DNA of 64,000 bases from JBICHN01 sp043101845 (GTDB lineage: Bacteria > Planctomycetota > Phycisphaerae > Phycisphaerales > UBA5793): positions 992,001-1,056,000 of the forward strand of contig JBICHN010000011.1 in assembly GCA_043101845.1 (NCBI GenBank), in the 5' to 3' direction. Below the pieces are notes generated by a model that saw only the letters and a program-made list of their open reading frames with translations, was not told where the DNA came from and did not search any database. Position numbers and translations under genes: made by a program. Shown in pieces: positions 16,250 to 24,991 of this stretch (position 1 is its first letter; every line of letters begins with the position of its first letter).

Positions 16250-17443
16250 ATGAAAGATGTCCTTACTGTCCTTGCCGCTCTCGGCGTGACGGCGATGCCG
16301 GTGTTTGCGGACGCGCCCGATACGGACGCGGCCCAGACGAAGCAGATGCCGACGATCACCGCGCCGGACGGCCCGGGCGTCGATGCGCTCGGCGATCAGA
16401 CCTTTGGTCCGATCGATCTGGACGCCCTCAGCGGCCAGACCGGTAACCTCGGTGTGGCGTACCTGAATGGCGAGTACCACTGCAGCTACCGCGCGATTCC
16501 GCCGGACGGCTCCCGCGCGAACGAGGTCATGCGCCTCGACTCGAGCGGCGCCCTCATCGGCACCTACGATCAGATCAGCGGCGCGTTCGGCGACAGCTGG
16601 GGTTACCGTGACGGCTTCACCGATGGCACCAGCGTGTACTTCGGCTGGGCCGGCGGCATCGCCAAGCACGACGCCGACGGCTCGAACGGCACGCTGTTCA
16701 TCGCCGGCGGTCCCCCGAGCTTCGGCACCTGGCGCGCCCTCGCGTACGACCCGGCGGGCGACGGCGGCAACGGCTCGATCTACGCGGCGGACTTCGGCAG
16801 CGACATCATCGAGGTCACCATGGCGGGCGCCCTCATCCGGACGCTTCCCAACCTCGACGGCTGGTCGCTCTACGGCCTCGATGTCGATCCCTGCACGGGT
16901 AATCTCTGGGGCCATACCGCCCTCATGGAGGTCTGGGAAATCGACACCGTCACCGGTCGCTTTACTGGCACCTCGTTCACGACTGACCCCTTCGCTGCGG
17001 CGCAGGGTGGTCTGTCGGGTGTCCCGGGCGGCGCTGGCGGCAGCGGCAACTTCTATGATCTCGCTGCGGTCGCGCAGTCCACGCCGGACAATCTCGGCGG
17101 CTACGAGGTCTATGTTGACGACTGCGGCGGCGGCGAATTCGCCCTTGAGATCTCGGGCACCTGCCCGGGTCGGGTCACCGCGAATGTCTCCGGCGCCACC
17201 GCCGGCGGCTTGGTCGCCCTCGTGTTCTCGCCGAATCGGGGCAACTGCGTCATCCCGAGCGGCCCGTGCGCCGGCACGACGCTCGGCCTGTCCTGCAACG
17301 GCATCCGCGAAGTCGCTCGCGGTACCGCCGATGCGAACGGCGATGTCAGCTTCTCGGGCAACGCCCCGAGCGCGGCCTGCGGCGGCTTCGTCCAGGCGGT
17401 CGATGTCTCGACCTGCGACACCTCGAATGTCGAGCAGCTCTAA
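16250..17443 (+). CDS. Secreted propeller-like protein with subfamily-A C-terminal domain
   Basis: 397 residues from ATG at 16250, eight bases after AAGGAG; a GTG at 16241 overlaps the ribosome site and is less likely. A signal peptide (VLTVLAALGVTAMPVFADA) is followed by about 270 residues reading like a beta-propeller (LGVAYLNGEYHCSYRAI, VMRLDSSGALIGTYDQ, ALAYDPAGDGGNGSIYAAD, LYGLDVDPCTGNLWGH). The last 100 residues (from about 297) are the Cys-rich terminal domain also found at the ends of the proteins at 38322 and 48291: GTCPGRV, PCAGTTL, AACGGFVQAVDVSTCDTSNVE. It has six Cys in that domain against four in the others. Function is unknown; the shared end suggests a common mode of export or attachment. 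It is followed by a strong terminator. Confidence 0.85.
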   Translation: MKDVLTVLAALGVTAMPVFADAPDTDAAQTKQMPTITAPDGPGVDALGDQTFGPIDLDALSGQTGNLGVAYLNGEYHCSYRAIPPDGSRANEVMRLDSSGALIGTYDQISGAFGDSWGYRDGFTDGTSVYFGWAGGIAKHDADGSNGTLFIAGGPPSFGTWRALAYDPAGDGGNGSIYAADFGSDIIEVTMAGALIRTLPNLDGWSLYGLDVDPCTGNLWGHTALMEVWEIDTVTGRFTGTSFTTDPFAAAQGGLSGVPGGAGGSGNFYDLAAVAQSTPDNLGGYEVYVDDCGGGEFALEISGTCPGRVTANVSGATAGGLVALVFSPNRGNCVIPSGPCAGTTLGLSCNGIREVARGTADANGDVSFSGNAPSAACGGFVQAVDVSTCDTSNVEQL

Positions 17444-17500
17444 GCTGACGGCAGTCGACTCAAGAACGAGCGTCGCCTGACGCTCCACGCTTGAAGAATC

Positions 17501-17538
17501 AGCCCCGCCCGACTCGTCGGGCGGGGCTTTCTCTTTCC
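17501..17538 (+). terminator. Strong intrinsic terminator
   Basis: A perfect 12-bp stem (17501-17512 with 17517-17528, agccccgcccga/tcgggcggggct), CTCG tetraloop, is followed by TTCTCTTTCC. It lies 57 nt past the secreted-protein stop and 33 nt before the convergent aroA stop, so it may also stop aroA transcripts. A second 7-bp hairpin is at 17468-17485. Confidence 0.85.
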
Positions 17539-17570
17539 TTCGGCGGAATCAGGCGGCGGCGCGCGATCGG

Positions 17571-18890
17571 CTACGAATCGGAAGCGGTCGATCGCACACG
17601 ATCGAGGTCGTTCCAGAATCCGGGATAGGTCTTCTCGACACAACCCGGGTCGGCGATCGACACGCCTTCGCGCACCGTTCCGGCGATCGCGAACGACATC
17701 GCCATGCGGTGGTCGTCGTAAGTGGCGATGGTGACCTTATCCGTCCGGTCGCGAGCATCGCCGTCGGGCTCGATAACGAGGACTTCGTCGTCTTCGATTT
17801 CGACCTGCGCTCCGAGCTTGGTCAATTCATTCTCGAGCGCGCCGAGTCGGTCCGTCTCCTTGTAGCGCAGCGTTCGGAGGCCGCGAATCACAGATTCCCC
17901 GCGAGCGAAGGCGGCGACGACCGCGAGCGTCATCGCCGCGTCGGGCATGGCGGAGAGATCGACATCGAGGCCGGCGAGCTGAGTTTCGGCGCCAATCACC
18001 GTGATGAAGTCGCGGCCAAAAGTCAGGCCGGCGCCCATCCGTGCGAGCACATCGGCGAATCCGGCGTCGCCCTGGAGCGACCCCTTGCCGAGTCCTTCGA
18101 TCGTCAGGACGGCGCCCGGGTGGAGCGCCGCAAGGGCGAGCCAGTAGGTCGCGCTCGTGGCGTCGGGCTCGACGGTGTACTTCGTCGCTTTGTAGCCTCC
18201 GGGTTCGACTCGGATTCGACGAAGATCAGCGTCGGCGGAAATCCGGGCGCCGAATCGATCCATCAAGCCGAGCGTCATCGCGACATAGGTCGGCGAAGTG
18301 AGGCGGGGAGCCGTCGATCGAATCGTCAATCCTTCTTCGCAGAATGGTCCAATGTGCAGCAGCGCCGAAATGAACTGGCTCGACTGCGTCTCCCCCAACT
18401 CGAGTTCGCCGCCGATCAGGTCGGTCGGATGGATACGGAGCGGCGGAAACCCGGGTTCACCGAGGTATTCAATCGAGGCGCCGAGCTGCGCGAGCGCGTC
18501 GACGAGTTCGCCGATCGGTCGGTGGCGCATGCGCGGGACGCCGTCGATTTCGACGGGCTCGATTGCGCGAGTCGCCGCGGCGGCGAGGAATCGCGCCGCG
18601 GTCCCCGCGTTGTGGATGTCGATTCGACCACCGGACACGAATCGTCCGGCTCCGCCCTCGATCGAAAGGGCGCCGACGGCGTCTCCATGCTCCATCGCCA
18701 CGCCGAGCGTGCGCAGCGCCTCCACCATGACTCGTGTGTCATCGGCGTCGAGCGTGTTCGTGATCGTCGAGGTTCCGTCCGCGAGCGCCGCGAGGAGAAG
18801 CGCGCGGTTCGTGAGGCTCTTCGAGCCGGGCGGCGTGAGCGAGGCGCGGAAGCGACCGAACGGCGTGATGCGGAGCGGGTCGGCGTCCAT
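17571..18890 (-). CDS. aroA: 3-phosphoshikimate 1-carboxyvinyltransferase (EPSP synthase)
   Basis: 439 residues, normal for AroA. It transfers the enolpyruvyl group of PEP to shikimate-3-phosphate, the sixth step of aromatic amino acid synthesis. The substrate-binding start PPGSKSLTNRALLLAALADG is intact, as are HNAGTAARFLAAAA, DGVPRMRHRPIGELVDAL, GGELELGETQSSQFISALL, EPDATSATYWLALAAL, and the catalytic end LRYKETDRLGALENELTKLG and TYDDHRMAMSFAIAG. The PEP-site loop shows NAGTA rather than a resistant substitution, but tolerance cannot be judged by eye. The gene precedes nothing from the pathway here; the upstream same-strand neighbour is a GroES-like gene, 47 nt away. Confidence 0.97.
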   Translation of the reverse strand: MDADPLRITPFGRFRASLTPPGSKSLTNRALLLAALADGTSTITNTLDADDTRVMVEALRTLGVAMEHGDAVGALSIEGGAGRFVSGGRIDIHNAGTAARFLAAAATRAIEPVEIDGVPRMRHRPIGELVDALAQLGASIEYLGEPGFPPLRIHPTDLIGGELELGETQSSQFISALLHIGPFCEEGLTIRSTAPRLTSPTYVAMTLGLMDRFGARISADADLRRIRVEPGGYKATKYTVEPDATSATYWLALAALHPGAVLTIEGLGKGSLQGDAGFADVLARMGAGLTFGRDFITVIGAETQLAGLDVDLSAMPDAAMTLAVVAAFARGESVIRGLRTLRYKETDRLGALENELTKLGAQVEIEDDEVLVIEPDGDARDRTDKVTIATYDDHRMAMSFAIAGTVREGVSIADPGCVEKTYPGFWNDLDRVRSTASDS

Positions 18891-18937
18891 GCGTCAGCCT
18901 ACACAGGGGTCGAGGGGAGACGCCACTTGAAGTCGCG

Positions 18938-19261
18938 TTACTTCTTCCGAAAGACGGCGACGACATTCTCGACGGGCACGACGAAGAGTCGATTGTCGCC
19001 TTCGAAATCGACCGGGATCGCATCCTTCGGGTGAAAGAGAACCCGGTCATACTGCTTGATCGGATAATCGTCGTCGTGCTCGATCTGCGCGCTGATCGCA
19101 ACGATCCGACCAGTAAGCGTCGGAATCTCCATCTTGTCGGGAAGATGAATACCCGATTTGGTCTGCTTGCGATCCTCATCCTTGCGAATGAGGATGCGGA
19201 GTCCGATCGGCTCGACGACTTCGAGGTTCGCCTTCGCGGAATCGGAGGACGACTTGGCCAT
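18938..19261 (-). CDS. GroES-like co-chaperonin (Cpn10)
   Basis: 107 residues, slightly longer than typical GroES (about 95) because of an N-terminal Ser/Lys extension (MAKSSSDSAKANLEVV). The Cpn10 fold is visible: VEPIGLRILIRKDED, the mobile loop with SGIHLPDK, a middle part GRIVAISAQIEHDDDYPI, YDRVLFHPKDAIPVDFEGD, and the final strand ENVVAVFRKK. It would cap a GroEL ring during folding. No groEL gene follows; instead the gene stands between aroA and the divergent glyA. Planctomycetes often carry several groES paralogues, so this could be a specialised or orphan copy. GGGAG lies about nine bases upstream of ATG. Confidence 0.85.
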   Translation of the reverse strand: MAKSSSDSAKANLEVVEPIGLRILIRKDEDRKQTKSGIHLPDKMEIPTLTGRIVAISAQIEHDDDYPIKQYDRVLFHPKDAIPVDFEGDNRLFVVPVENVVAVFRKK

Positions 19262-19384
19262 AGTGCGCGGGCTCCCTGCGCCGGAGGATCCTGAATCAGT
19301 CGGGCATTCTAGGCGAACGCGTCGCGCGCGTGGCCGACTCTCGGCGCCGCGGTAGGATACCGCTACACACCAGGAGCCAGACCA

Positions 19385-20668
19385 GTGGACCGATTATCCG
19401 CCGATTTCCTCGACGACCTACACGAGTTCGATCCCGACGCGGCGACGATCATGCGTCACGAAGCGGAGCGGCAGGAGACCACGCTCGAACTCATCGCGTC
19501 GGAGAACCATGTCTCGACCCGTGTGATGCACGCCATGGGGACCTGTCTGACGAACAAGTATGCGGAGGGTTACCCCGGCGCCCGGTACTACGGCGGATGC
19601 GAGTTTCACGATCAGATCGAAGACCTCGCGCGCGAACGAGCGACGAAGCTCTTTGGATGCAAGTTCGCGAATGTCCAGCCGCACTCGGGCGCCCAGGCGA
19701 ACATGGCCGTGTTCATGGGCCTCATGGATGCGGGTGACACCTTTGCGTCACTCGTTCTCAAGGACGGCGGTCATCTGTCGCACGGCATGAAGATCAACTT
19801 CTCGGGCAAGTACTTCAATCCCGTGCACTATCCGCTCGTCTATGACGAATCTCGCGCTGACTTCGAGCACATCGACTACGACGCGCTGCGTGAAGTCTGC
19901 GTCGAGCACAAGCCGAAGATGATTCTCTGTGGCTATTCGGCCTATCCGCGCACGATCGATTTCAAGAAGTTCCGCGAAGTCGCGGACGAGGTCGGCGCCA
20001 TCCTCATGGCCGACATCGCGCATATTGCAGGATTGTGTGCGACGGGCGCCCATCCGAGTCCCTTCCCGCATGCGCATGTCGTGACGACGACGACGCACAA
20101 GACGCTTCGAGGTCCGCGGGGCGGGCTCATCCTCACGAATGACGAAGAGATCTTCAAGAAGATCAATCGGGCGCTCTTTCCCGGCGTGCAGGGTGGGCCG
20201 CTCATGCACATCATCGGCGCCAAGGCGGTCGCGTTCGGCGAGGCGCTCCGGCCTGAGTTCAAGAAGTACTCCGAGCAGGTCGTCAAGAACGCGAAAGCGC
20301 TCGCGACGGCGCTCGCCGACCGTCGTTACCGTCTCTGTTCAGGCGGCACCGACAACCATCTCATGCTCGTCGATCTCCGGGCGCGCGAGGAGAATCTCAC
20401 CGGCGCCGACGCCGAGCAATGGCTCGAAGCCGCGGGTCTCATCACGAACAAGAATGGCATTCCGAACGACCCTCGTCCGCCGCGCGTCACTTCGGGGCTC
20501 CGGCTCGGCACACCGGCGTTGACCACACGCGGGTTGAAGGAAAGCCACATGGTAAAGGTCGCCGACTGGATCGACCGGGTACTCGGCTCGGCGGGCGACG
20601 CGGATGAAACGGCGAAAGTGCGTGAAGAGATTCGCGACTTCACCGAAGGCTTCCCGCTCAACCGCTGA
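19385..20668 (+). CDS. glyA: Serine hydroxymethyltransferase
   Basis: 427 residues from a GTG start, with AGGAG eight bases upstream. This PLP enzyme interconverts serine and glycine while charging tetrahydrofolate with a one-carbon unit. Conserved segments are present in order: LELIASENHVS, TNKYAEGYPGARYYGGCEF, NVQPHSGAQANMAVFMGLM, LSHGMKINFSGKYF, LMADIAHIAGLCATG, the PLP-lysine motif VVTTTTHKTLRGPRGG (K239), FPGVQGGPLMHIIGAKAVAF and TSGLRLGTPALTTRGLKE. It stands alone and divergent from the GroES-like gene. Its stop lies five bases from the stop of the convergent TPM-domain gene. Confidence 0.98.
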   Translation: MDRLSADFLDDLHEFDPDAATIMRHEAERQETTLELIASENHVSTRVMHAMGTCLTNKYAEGYPGARYYGGCEFHDQIEDLARERATKLFGCKFANVQPHSGAQANMAVFMGLMDAGDTFASLVLKDGGHLSHGMKINFSGKYFNPVHYPLVYDESRADFEHIDYDALREVCVEHKPKMILCGYSAYPRTIDFKKFREVADEVGAILMADIAHIAGLCATGAHPSPFPHAHVVTTTTHKTLRGPRGGLILTNDEEIFKKINRALFPGVQGGPLMHIIGAKAVAFGEALRPEFKKYSEQVVKNAKALATALADRRYRLCSGGTDNHLMLVDLRAREENLTGADAEQWLEAAGLITNKNGIPNDPRPPRVTSGLRLGTPALTTRGLKESHMVKVADWIDRVLGSAGDADETAKVREEIRDFTEGFPLNR

Positions 20669-20673
20669 GATCG

Positions 20674-21345
20674 TCAGTTCGCGAGGTGCACCGTGTTCGG
20701 TATCTCGTTCGCGTCGTCCGCCGAGCGTGGAAACTTCAACGCGAGAGATTCGGCGACCTGATCAATCGCCTCCGCAATCGCGTCGGCGGGCGAGCCGTCT
20801 TTGAATCCTTTGATGATCCGGTCGCGGGCCGCGTCCCATGTCGCCGGTTCGAATGCATGGGCGATGGCATCGTCACCGACAATCCAGACGAGCCGCTCGA
20901 AGAGGCTGATGTAGATGAGCAGACCGTTCGAGTGCGCGGTCGCACGAATTCGACGGGTCATGAATGCTTCCGAAGCGGATCGCTGCATCTCGTCACGCAT
21001 CTGCGCCGCGGGAATGAACGGTCGCGCGAGGAAGGGATTCCGCGTGGCGATCCAGACGCCGACGATGAAGGTGACTCCAAAGACGAGCAGGAGGGGAGCG
21101 AGACCGATCGCGAGTTCGAACTCTCCTCCCCAGTCCGGCCGCAGATCCTGACCGAACACCCAGACGGCGCCCGTTACCGCGACGGCGAGGAGGATCCCGA
21201 AGAGATCCTCGGCGCGATCGTATCGACCGGATTGCGATGCGAGCACCACGACAAGCTCAGCCGAGGTCCGTGACTCGGCCCGCTCGATCGCAGCTTCAAT
21301 CTGATCCAGCTCGCCTCGACCGAGTCGTTTCGAATTCGACTTCAC
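20674..21345 (-). CDS. TPM-domain membrane protein (second copy)
   Basis: About 223 residues if translation starts at GTG 21345, which has GGAG six bases upstream; a GTG at 21360 would overlap the upstream stop by one base and is the alternative. The N-terminal half resembles a TPM domain (LDQIEAAIERAESRTSAELVVVLASQSGRYDRAED). Two hydrophobic segments follow (FGILLAVAVTGAVWVFG and AIGLAPLLLVFGVTFIVGVW), then a cytosolic or periplasmic tail (LIYISLFERLVWIVGDDAIA, IIKGFKDGSPADAIAEAIDQ) like the Psb32/YgcG-type second half. It is directly downstream of a longer TPM protein and probably co-translated with it. TPM proteins have been linked to phosphatase activity and photosystem repair in plants; bacterial roles are mostly unknown. 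Confidence 0.75.
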   Translation of the reverse strand: MKSNSKRLGRGELDQIEAAIERAESRTSAELVVVLASQSGRYDRAEDLFGILLAVAVTGAVWVFGQDLRPDWGGEFELAIGLAPLLLVFGVTFIVGVWIATRNPFLARPFIPAAQMRDEMQRSASEAFMTRRIRATAHSNGLLIYISLFERLVWIVGDDAIAHAFEPATWDAARDRIIKGFKDGSPADAIAEAIDQVAESLALKFPRSADDANEIPNTVHLAN

Positions 21346-21359
21346 GACTGTCTCCGTCA

Positions 21360-22373
21360 CTACCAGGACCCGCTGGCGCCGCCGCCACCTGAGAAACCGC
21401 CGCCACTCGAGAATCCGCCACCGCTTGAGAAACCGCCCCCGAACGAACCACCCGACCACGATGAGAATCCGCTGCCCAGGCTGGAACTCGAATGATCGTC
21501 GTTGTCACTGAAATCGCTGAAGAAGCCTCCGGTGCGCTGGCGTCGGTGGTACAACGCCGAACCAAGTCCGCCGAAGAGCGATCCGGTGAGGAAGCTCAAC
21601 CAGCTGAACCCACTTCCTCTTCCGCCGCCGAGCGACCGACCAGCGCCGCCGATCGCCGACCCGAGCAGCATGAGAACGACGAGCGCAGCGATCCCGAAAC
21701 AGATGAGCGAGGAAAGCCCTCCGAAACCGGTTGAGCCTGTCGGGGAGATCGGTGGGTAGTCGTACGCGTCCCGCGAGGAGGTCGACGAAGGCGATGTCGG
21801 TTCGCTGGGGTTCGCCGTCGATGGATTTGACGGGATCGATTCGCGCGCCATCGCTGTCAATGCTTCGGCGCCGTCTCGAATTCCCTCACTGAATCGACCC
21901 CGCTTGAACTCGGGAATGATTGTCCGATCCATGATGCGCTGCGCGGGCTGGTCAAAGCGCCGACCCCACGCGGCGCCGAGTTCGATCCGGGCGCGGCGAT
22001 CGCCCTTCGAGACGAGCAGGAGTATCCCGTAGTTCCACTCTTCCCACCCGATACCCCACTCGGCGAAGAGGTTCATCGAGTACCGCTCGATCGGCCACCG
22101 CTCGGCGCCATAGCTCCGGAGTGACTCGATCGTGACGACGATGAGCGGAGCCCGCGCGTCGGTAAGGAGCGCATCGCACAGCTCCCGGATGCGCGTCTCA
22201 TCCGCGGCCGTGATCATGTCCGCTTCATCGAGAATGAATTCGCGCTGGCCCGGGCGTTCCGGATACGAGACATCGGCGTCGAGTCGACTCGCTCGTCCAA
22301 GCAGGAGGGACGCGGCGACGGCGATGACTATCAAGCGTGTGAAAACACGAACGGCGACGCGGCGACTCGACAT
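21360..22373 (-). CDS. TPM-domain protein with Gly/Ser-rich tail (YgcG-like)
   Basis: 337 residues. A signal peptide (LIVIAVAASLLLGRASRLDA) is followed by a TPM domain (about 38-180): FILDEADMITAADETRIRE, DARAPLIVVTIESLRSYG, WNYGILLLVSKGDRRARIEL and FKRGRFSEGIRDGAEAL. A Pro/Ser/Thr linker follows, then one transmembrane segment (LICFGIAALVVLMLLGSAIG). The Gly/Ser/Phe-rich tail of repeated FSSGGG and GGGF units ends in GASGSW. This is the YgcG architecture. SD AAGGGG lies eight bases before ATG. No lemA, the usual companion, is adjacent; instead a small PGLGQL membrane protein gene is upstream and a second TPM gene overlaps downstream. Confidence 0.88.
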   Translation of the reverse strand: MSSRRVAVRVFTRLIVIAVAASLLLGRASRLDADVSYPERPGQREFILDEADMITAADETRIRELCDALLTDARAPLIVVTIESLRSYGAERWPIERYSMNLFAEWGIGWEEWNYGILLLVSKGDRRARIELGAAWGRRFDQPAQRIMDRTIIPEFKRGRFSEGIRDGAEALTAMARESIPSNPSTANPSEPTSPSSTSSRDAYDYPPISPTGSTGFGGLSSLICFGIAALVVLMLLGSAIGGAGRSLGGGRGSGFSWLSFLTGSLFGGLGSALYHRRQRTGGFFSDFSDNDDHSSSSLGSGFSSWSGGSFGGGFSSGGGFSSGGGFSGGGGASGSW

Positions 22374-22494
22374 GCATCAACCCCTTGCGTGCGGCTCGTC
22401 GACACCGGGACAGGAACAGACTAACGGAAACCGGCGATCTTCGCATGTCGCGGAAGGGGTGATCGACGACATCAAGTCGTGTGTGGCGAAGCGA

Positions 22495-22704
22495 TCAGCG
22501 GCGGGGCGTCCAGAGCGCCGCGTCGATCACGCTGATCAAATGAATGAGCCATCCCAGAAAGATGATCCACAGGACACCGGCGAAAACGAAGTAGAGGAGC
22601 GCCGCGATGGGGCGCCCCTGGACGAGTTGCCCGAGTCCCGGGATGAAGAAGCTCGCGATGGCGGCGAGCACATTGCCGGCTGATCCCTGTCCTGCGCTGC
22701 TCAT
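22495..22704 (-). CDS. Small two-segment membrane protein (TM2-like, PGLGQL motif)
   Basis: 69 residues, with AGGA seven bases before ATG. Two hydrophobic segments are visible, VLAAIASFFIPGLGQLV and ALLYFVFAGVLWIIFLG, followed by WLIHLISVIDAALWTPRR. The FIPGLGQLVQGR motif at the first segment is typical of TM2-like and related short membrane proteins. It lies 64 nt downstream of the flavoprotein gene and 121 nt upstream of the first TPM gene, all on one strand. The role is unknown. Confidence 0.7.
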   Translation of the reverse strand: MSSAGQGSAGNVLAAIASFFIPGLGQLVQGRPIAALLYFVFAGVLWIIFLGWLIHLISVIDAALWTPRR

Positions 22705-22768
22705 AGTCGATCCTAGCGGGTGCGAGTACGAGTCCGCCAGAATCATTCGGTATCCGGCGCCCCGCGTT

Positions 22769-24040
22769 TCATTCGATGGATGAGCGGACGGCGCCGACGC
22801 CGGCGAGGTAGCCGCTCGCCCACGCCCACTGGAAGTTGTATCCGCCGATGCGGCCATCCACATCGAGGATCTCGCCGCAGAGATGGAGACCGGGTCGTGG
22901 GCGCGATTCCATCGTCTGCAGTTTGACCTCGGACAATGGCACGCCACCCGCGGTGACTTCGGCGAACTTGTAGCCCCGACTTCCCGTGACCGGGATTCGC
23001 ATCGCCGTGACCGCGTGAACAAAGGCTCGCCGTCGATCGCGCAACGCTTGATCGATCCGCGTCTGGTGGTCGAGTCCGGCGAAATCGAGCAGCGCCAACG
23101 CGAGTCGCTCCGGCCACCGTCGGCGCGCCCATCGACCGGCGGTTTGAGATCGCGCGTCGAGCATGGCGCGCTCCACGGAGTCGAAGTCTTCACCAGGCAG
23201 CCAGTTGATCACGAGTGAGGCGGACGGGTCGTCCTGCCGCGCATCGAGATAAAACCGACTGATGTCCAGCGCCGAGGGGCCGGACAAACCGAAGTGCGTG
23301 AGCAGCGTCGAGTTGGTAAAGGAGACAAGCTTCTTTCCGGCTGCTGATCGCACTTCGAGTGTCGCTGGAACGGTGATGCCCGAGAGCGTGGTGATGAAAT
23401 GGTTCGGATCAACAGTGAGTGGCACGAGCGCCGGAAAGATTCGTGGCGTGACCGAATGGCCGAGCGCCGAGGCCATGGTGTACCCATGCCCGTCCGATCC
23501 CGTCTTGGGAAGGCTCCGGCCCCCGGTCGCGAGGATGACACGATCGGCCAGCCACTCTCCCGCGGATCCCGTAATTCGAAAGGTGTTGTCGTCTGGGCGA
23601 TGTTCGATCGATTCAATTCGATTCGGATGGTCGAGTCGCACGCCGACCTCGGTCGCCGCGGTTAGAAGCGCATCGAGAACCGTTCGGGCAGAATCGCTCG
23701 TGGGAAACAGCTTGCCGGTTTCTTCGCGTTTCAGCGTTACGCCCCGCTCCGCGAAGAACGCGATCGTGGGTTCGACATCAAACGAGCGCAAAACACGACG
23801 GATGGCCGCGCGGCTCCCTCCCGCGAACGCGGACTCGTCGACGAACTCATGCGTGACATTGCATCGACCCCCGCCCGAAACGAGGATCTTGGCGCCGAAC
23901 TTCGCGGCGCCGTCGATCGCGACGATGCGGAGTTTCTTGTCGCATGACTGGACTGCGCGGCCGGCCCAGATCGCGGCGAAGAGACCGGCGGCGCCGGCGC
24001 CGACGATGGCGAGGTCCACATGCCGTTCTGCCGATGCCAA
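22769..24040 (-). CDS. BaiN/HI0933-family FAD-dependent oxidoreductase
   Basis: 423 residues from a TTG start with a strong GGAGGA five to six bases upstream. The N-terminus has the dinucleotide motif DLAIVGAGAAGLFAAI, then AKFGAKILVSGGGRCNVTHE, which identifies the HI0933/BaiN flavoprotein family, and later VILATGGRSLPKTGSDGHGY, FPALVPLTVD and the final GYNFQWAWASGYLAG. Members bind FAD; one reduces unsaturated bile-acid intermediates, but most have no known substrate. It heads a minus-strand group with the small membrane protein and the TPM genes, though no functional link is apparent. Confidence 0.9.
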   Translation of the reverse strand: MASAERHVDLAIVGAGAAGLFAAIWAGRAVQSCDKKLRIVAIDGAAKFGAKILVSGGGRCNVTHEFVDESAFAGGSRAAIRRVLRSFDVEPTIAFFAERGVTLKREETGKLFPTSDSARTVLDALLTAATEVGVRLDHPNRIESIEHRPDDNTFRITGSAGEWLADRVILATGGRSLPKTGSDGHGYTMASALGHSVTPRIFPALVPLTVDPNHFITTLSGITVPATLEVRSAAGKKLVSFTNSTLLTHFGLSGPSALDISRFYLDARQDDPSASLVINWLPGEDFDSVERAMLDARSQTAGRWARRRWPERLALALLDFAGLDHQTRIDQALRDRRRAFVHAVTAMRIPVTGSRGYKFAEVTAGGVPLSEVKLQTMESRPRPGLHLCGEILDVDGRIGGYNFQWAWASGYLAGVGAVRSSIE

Positions 24041-24262
24041 TCGATTCCTCCGTCGCCCGGGCGCGACCCTCCGGGACGAGTTAATTCAATCTTCATGGAA
24101 GCGCGCCGGACTCCGGCGACGATTCATCCCGCGAGCGCGAGGCGTCGCGGGTGGTCGGACGGCGTATTGACCCCGACCCGCGAATCACGCAAGATGACGG
24201 GGCGTCGAAGCTGGTTCCGCCGCCGGTCGTTCGGCCCCCGGGTTCGAAGAAGGAGCCCTCCC

Positions 24263-24991
24263 GTGTCCGATCGCCGCGTGCTCATCGTTGAAGACGAAGC
24301 GGACATCGCCGAGCTCATTCGCTTCCATGTCGGACGCGAAGGATATGACGCCGAGGTCATCGCCTCCGGCCAGATCGCGCTGAACGAGATTCGTCGGAAT
24401 CGGCCCGACCTCGTCATCCTCGATCTCATGCTCCCGGATCTCGACGGCCTCGAAGTGTGCCGACGCACGAAGTGGGACCCCGAAACGCGCGACACGCCCA
24501 TTCTGATCGTGTCGGCGAAAGGGGAAGAAACGGACATCGTGACGGGCCTCGAACTCGGCGCCGACGATTATGTCACGAAGCCGTTCAGTCCCAGGGTACT
24601 CATGGCGCGGATGCGCAACATCCTTCGACGGGAGAAGGCGCCGGCGCCGTCGTCGAACGGCGCTGCGGGCGAGAGTCGTCTTTCGTTTGGCGACGGTCGA
24701 CTCGTGATCGATTCTGACCAGCACGAAGTACTCGTCGATCAAGAGCGGATCGACCTGACCGCCACGGAGTTCGGAATTCTGGAGTACCTCGCGTCCCGCC
24801 CCGGTTTCGTTCGAACGCGTGACCAGATCATCGCTGCGGTACGGGGCGACCATGTCGTCCTTTCGAGTCGAACGGTCGATGTCCACATGACCGCATTGCG
24901 TCGCAAGCTCGGCGACCTCGGCGGCTGGCTCATGACGGTACGGGGCGTCGGCTATCGCTTTCGCAATCCCTCGGATGACGGAGCCGCATGA
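24263..24991 (+). CDS. phoB: Phosphate regulon response regulator PhoB
   Basis: 242 residues from GTG 24263, with AAGGAG seven bases upstream; the frame is open earlier but without family similarity. The receiver domain (1-125) has the acidic pocket EDE at 10-12, phospho-acceptor D54 in PDLVILDLMLPD, and K in the DYVTKPFSP motif. The C-terminal winged helix of the OmpR/PhoB type includes LTATEFGILEYLASRPGFVRTR and SSRTVDVHMTALRRKLG. When phosphorylated by PhoR it should bind Pho boxes and activate the downstream pst genes. Its stop overlaps the phoR start (ATGA). Other OmpR-type regulators look alike, but the context of phoR, pst and phoU makes the assignment firm. Confidence 0.95.
   Translation: MSDRRVLIVEDEADIAELIRFHVGREGYDAEVIASGQIALNEIRRNRPDLVILDLMLPDLDGLEVCRRTKWDPETRDTPILIVSAKGEETDIVTGLELGADDYVTKPFSPRVLMARMRNILRREKAPAPSSNGAAGESRLSFGDGRLVIDSDQHEVLVDQERIDLTATEFGILEYLASRPGFVRTRDQIIAAVRGDHVVLSSRTVDVHMTALRRKLGDLGGWLMTVRGVGYRFRNPSDDGAA

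Noticed and set aside
16184..17488. 434-residue open frame antisense to the secreted protein at 16250
   Set aside because: Low-complexity Ala/Arg/Glu-rich translation, no family pattern, and the plus strand has a signal peptide and recognisable end domain.
17709..19034. 441-residue open frame antisense to aroA
   Set aside because: It mirrors a clearly identified gene in high-GC sequence and shows only Arg-rich, patternless protein.
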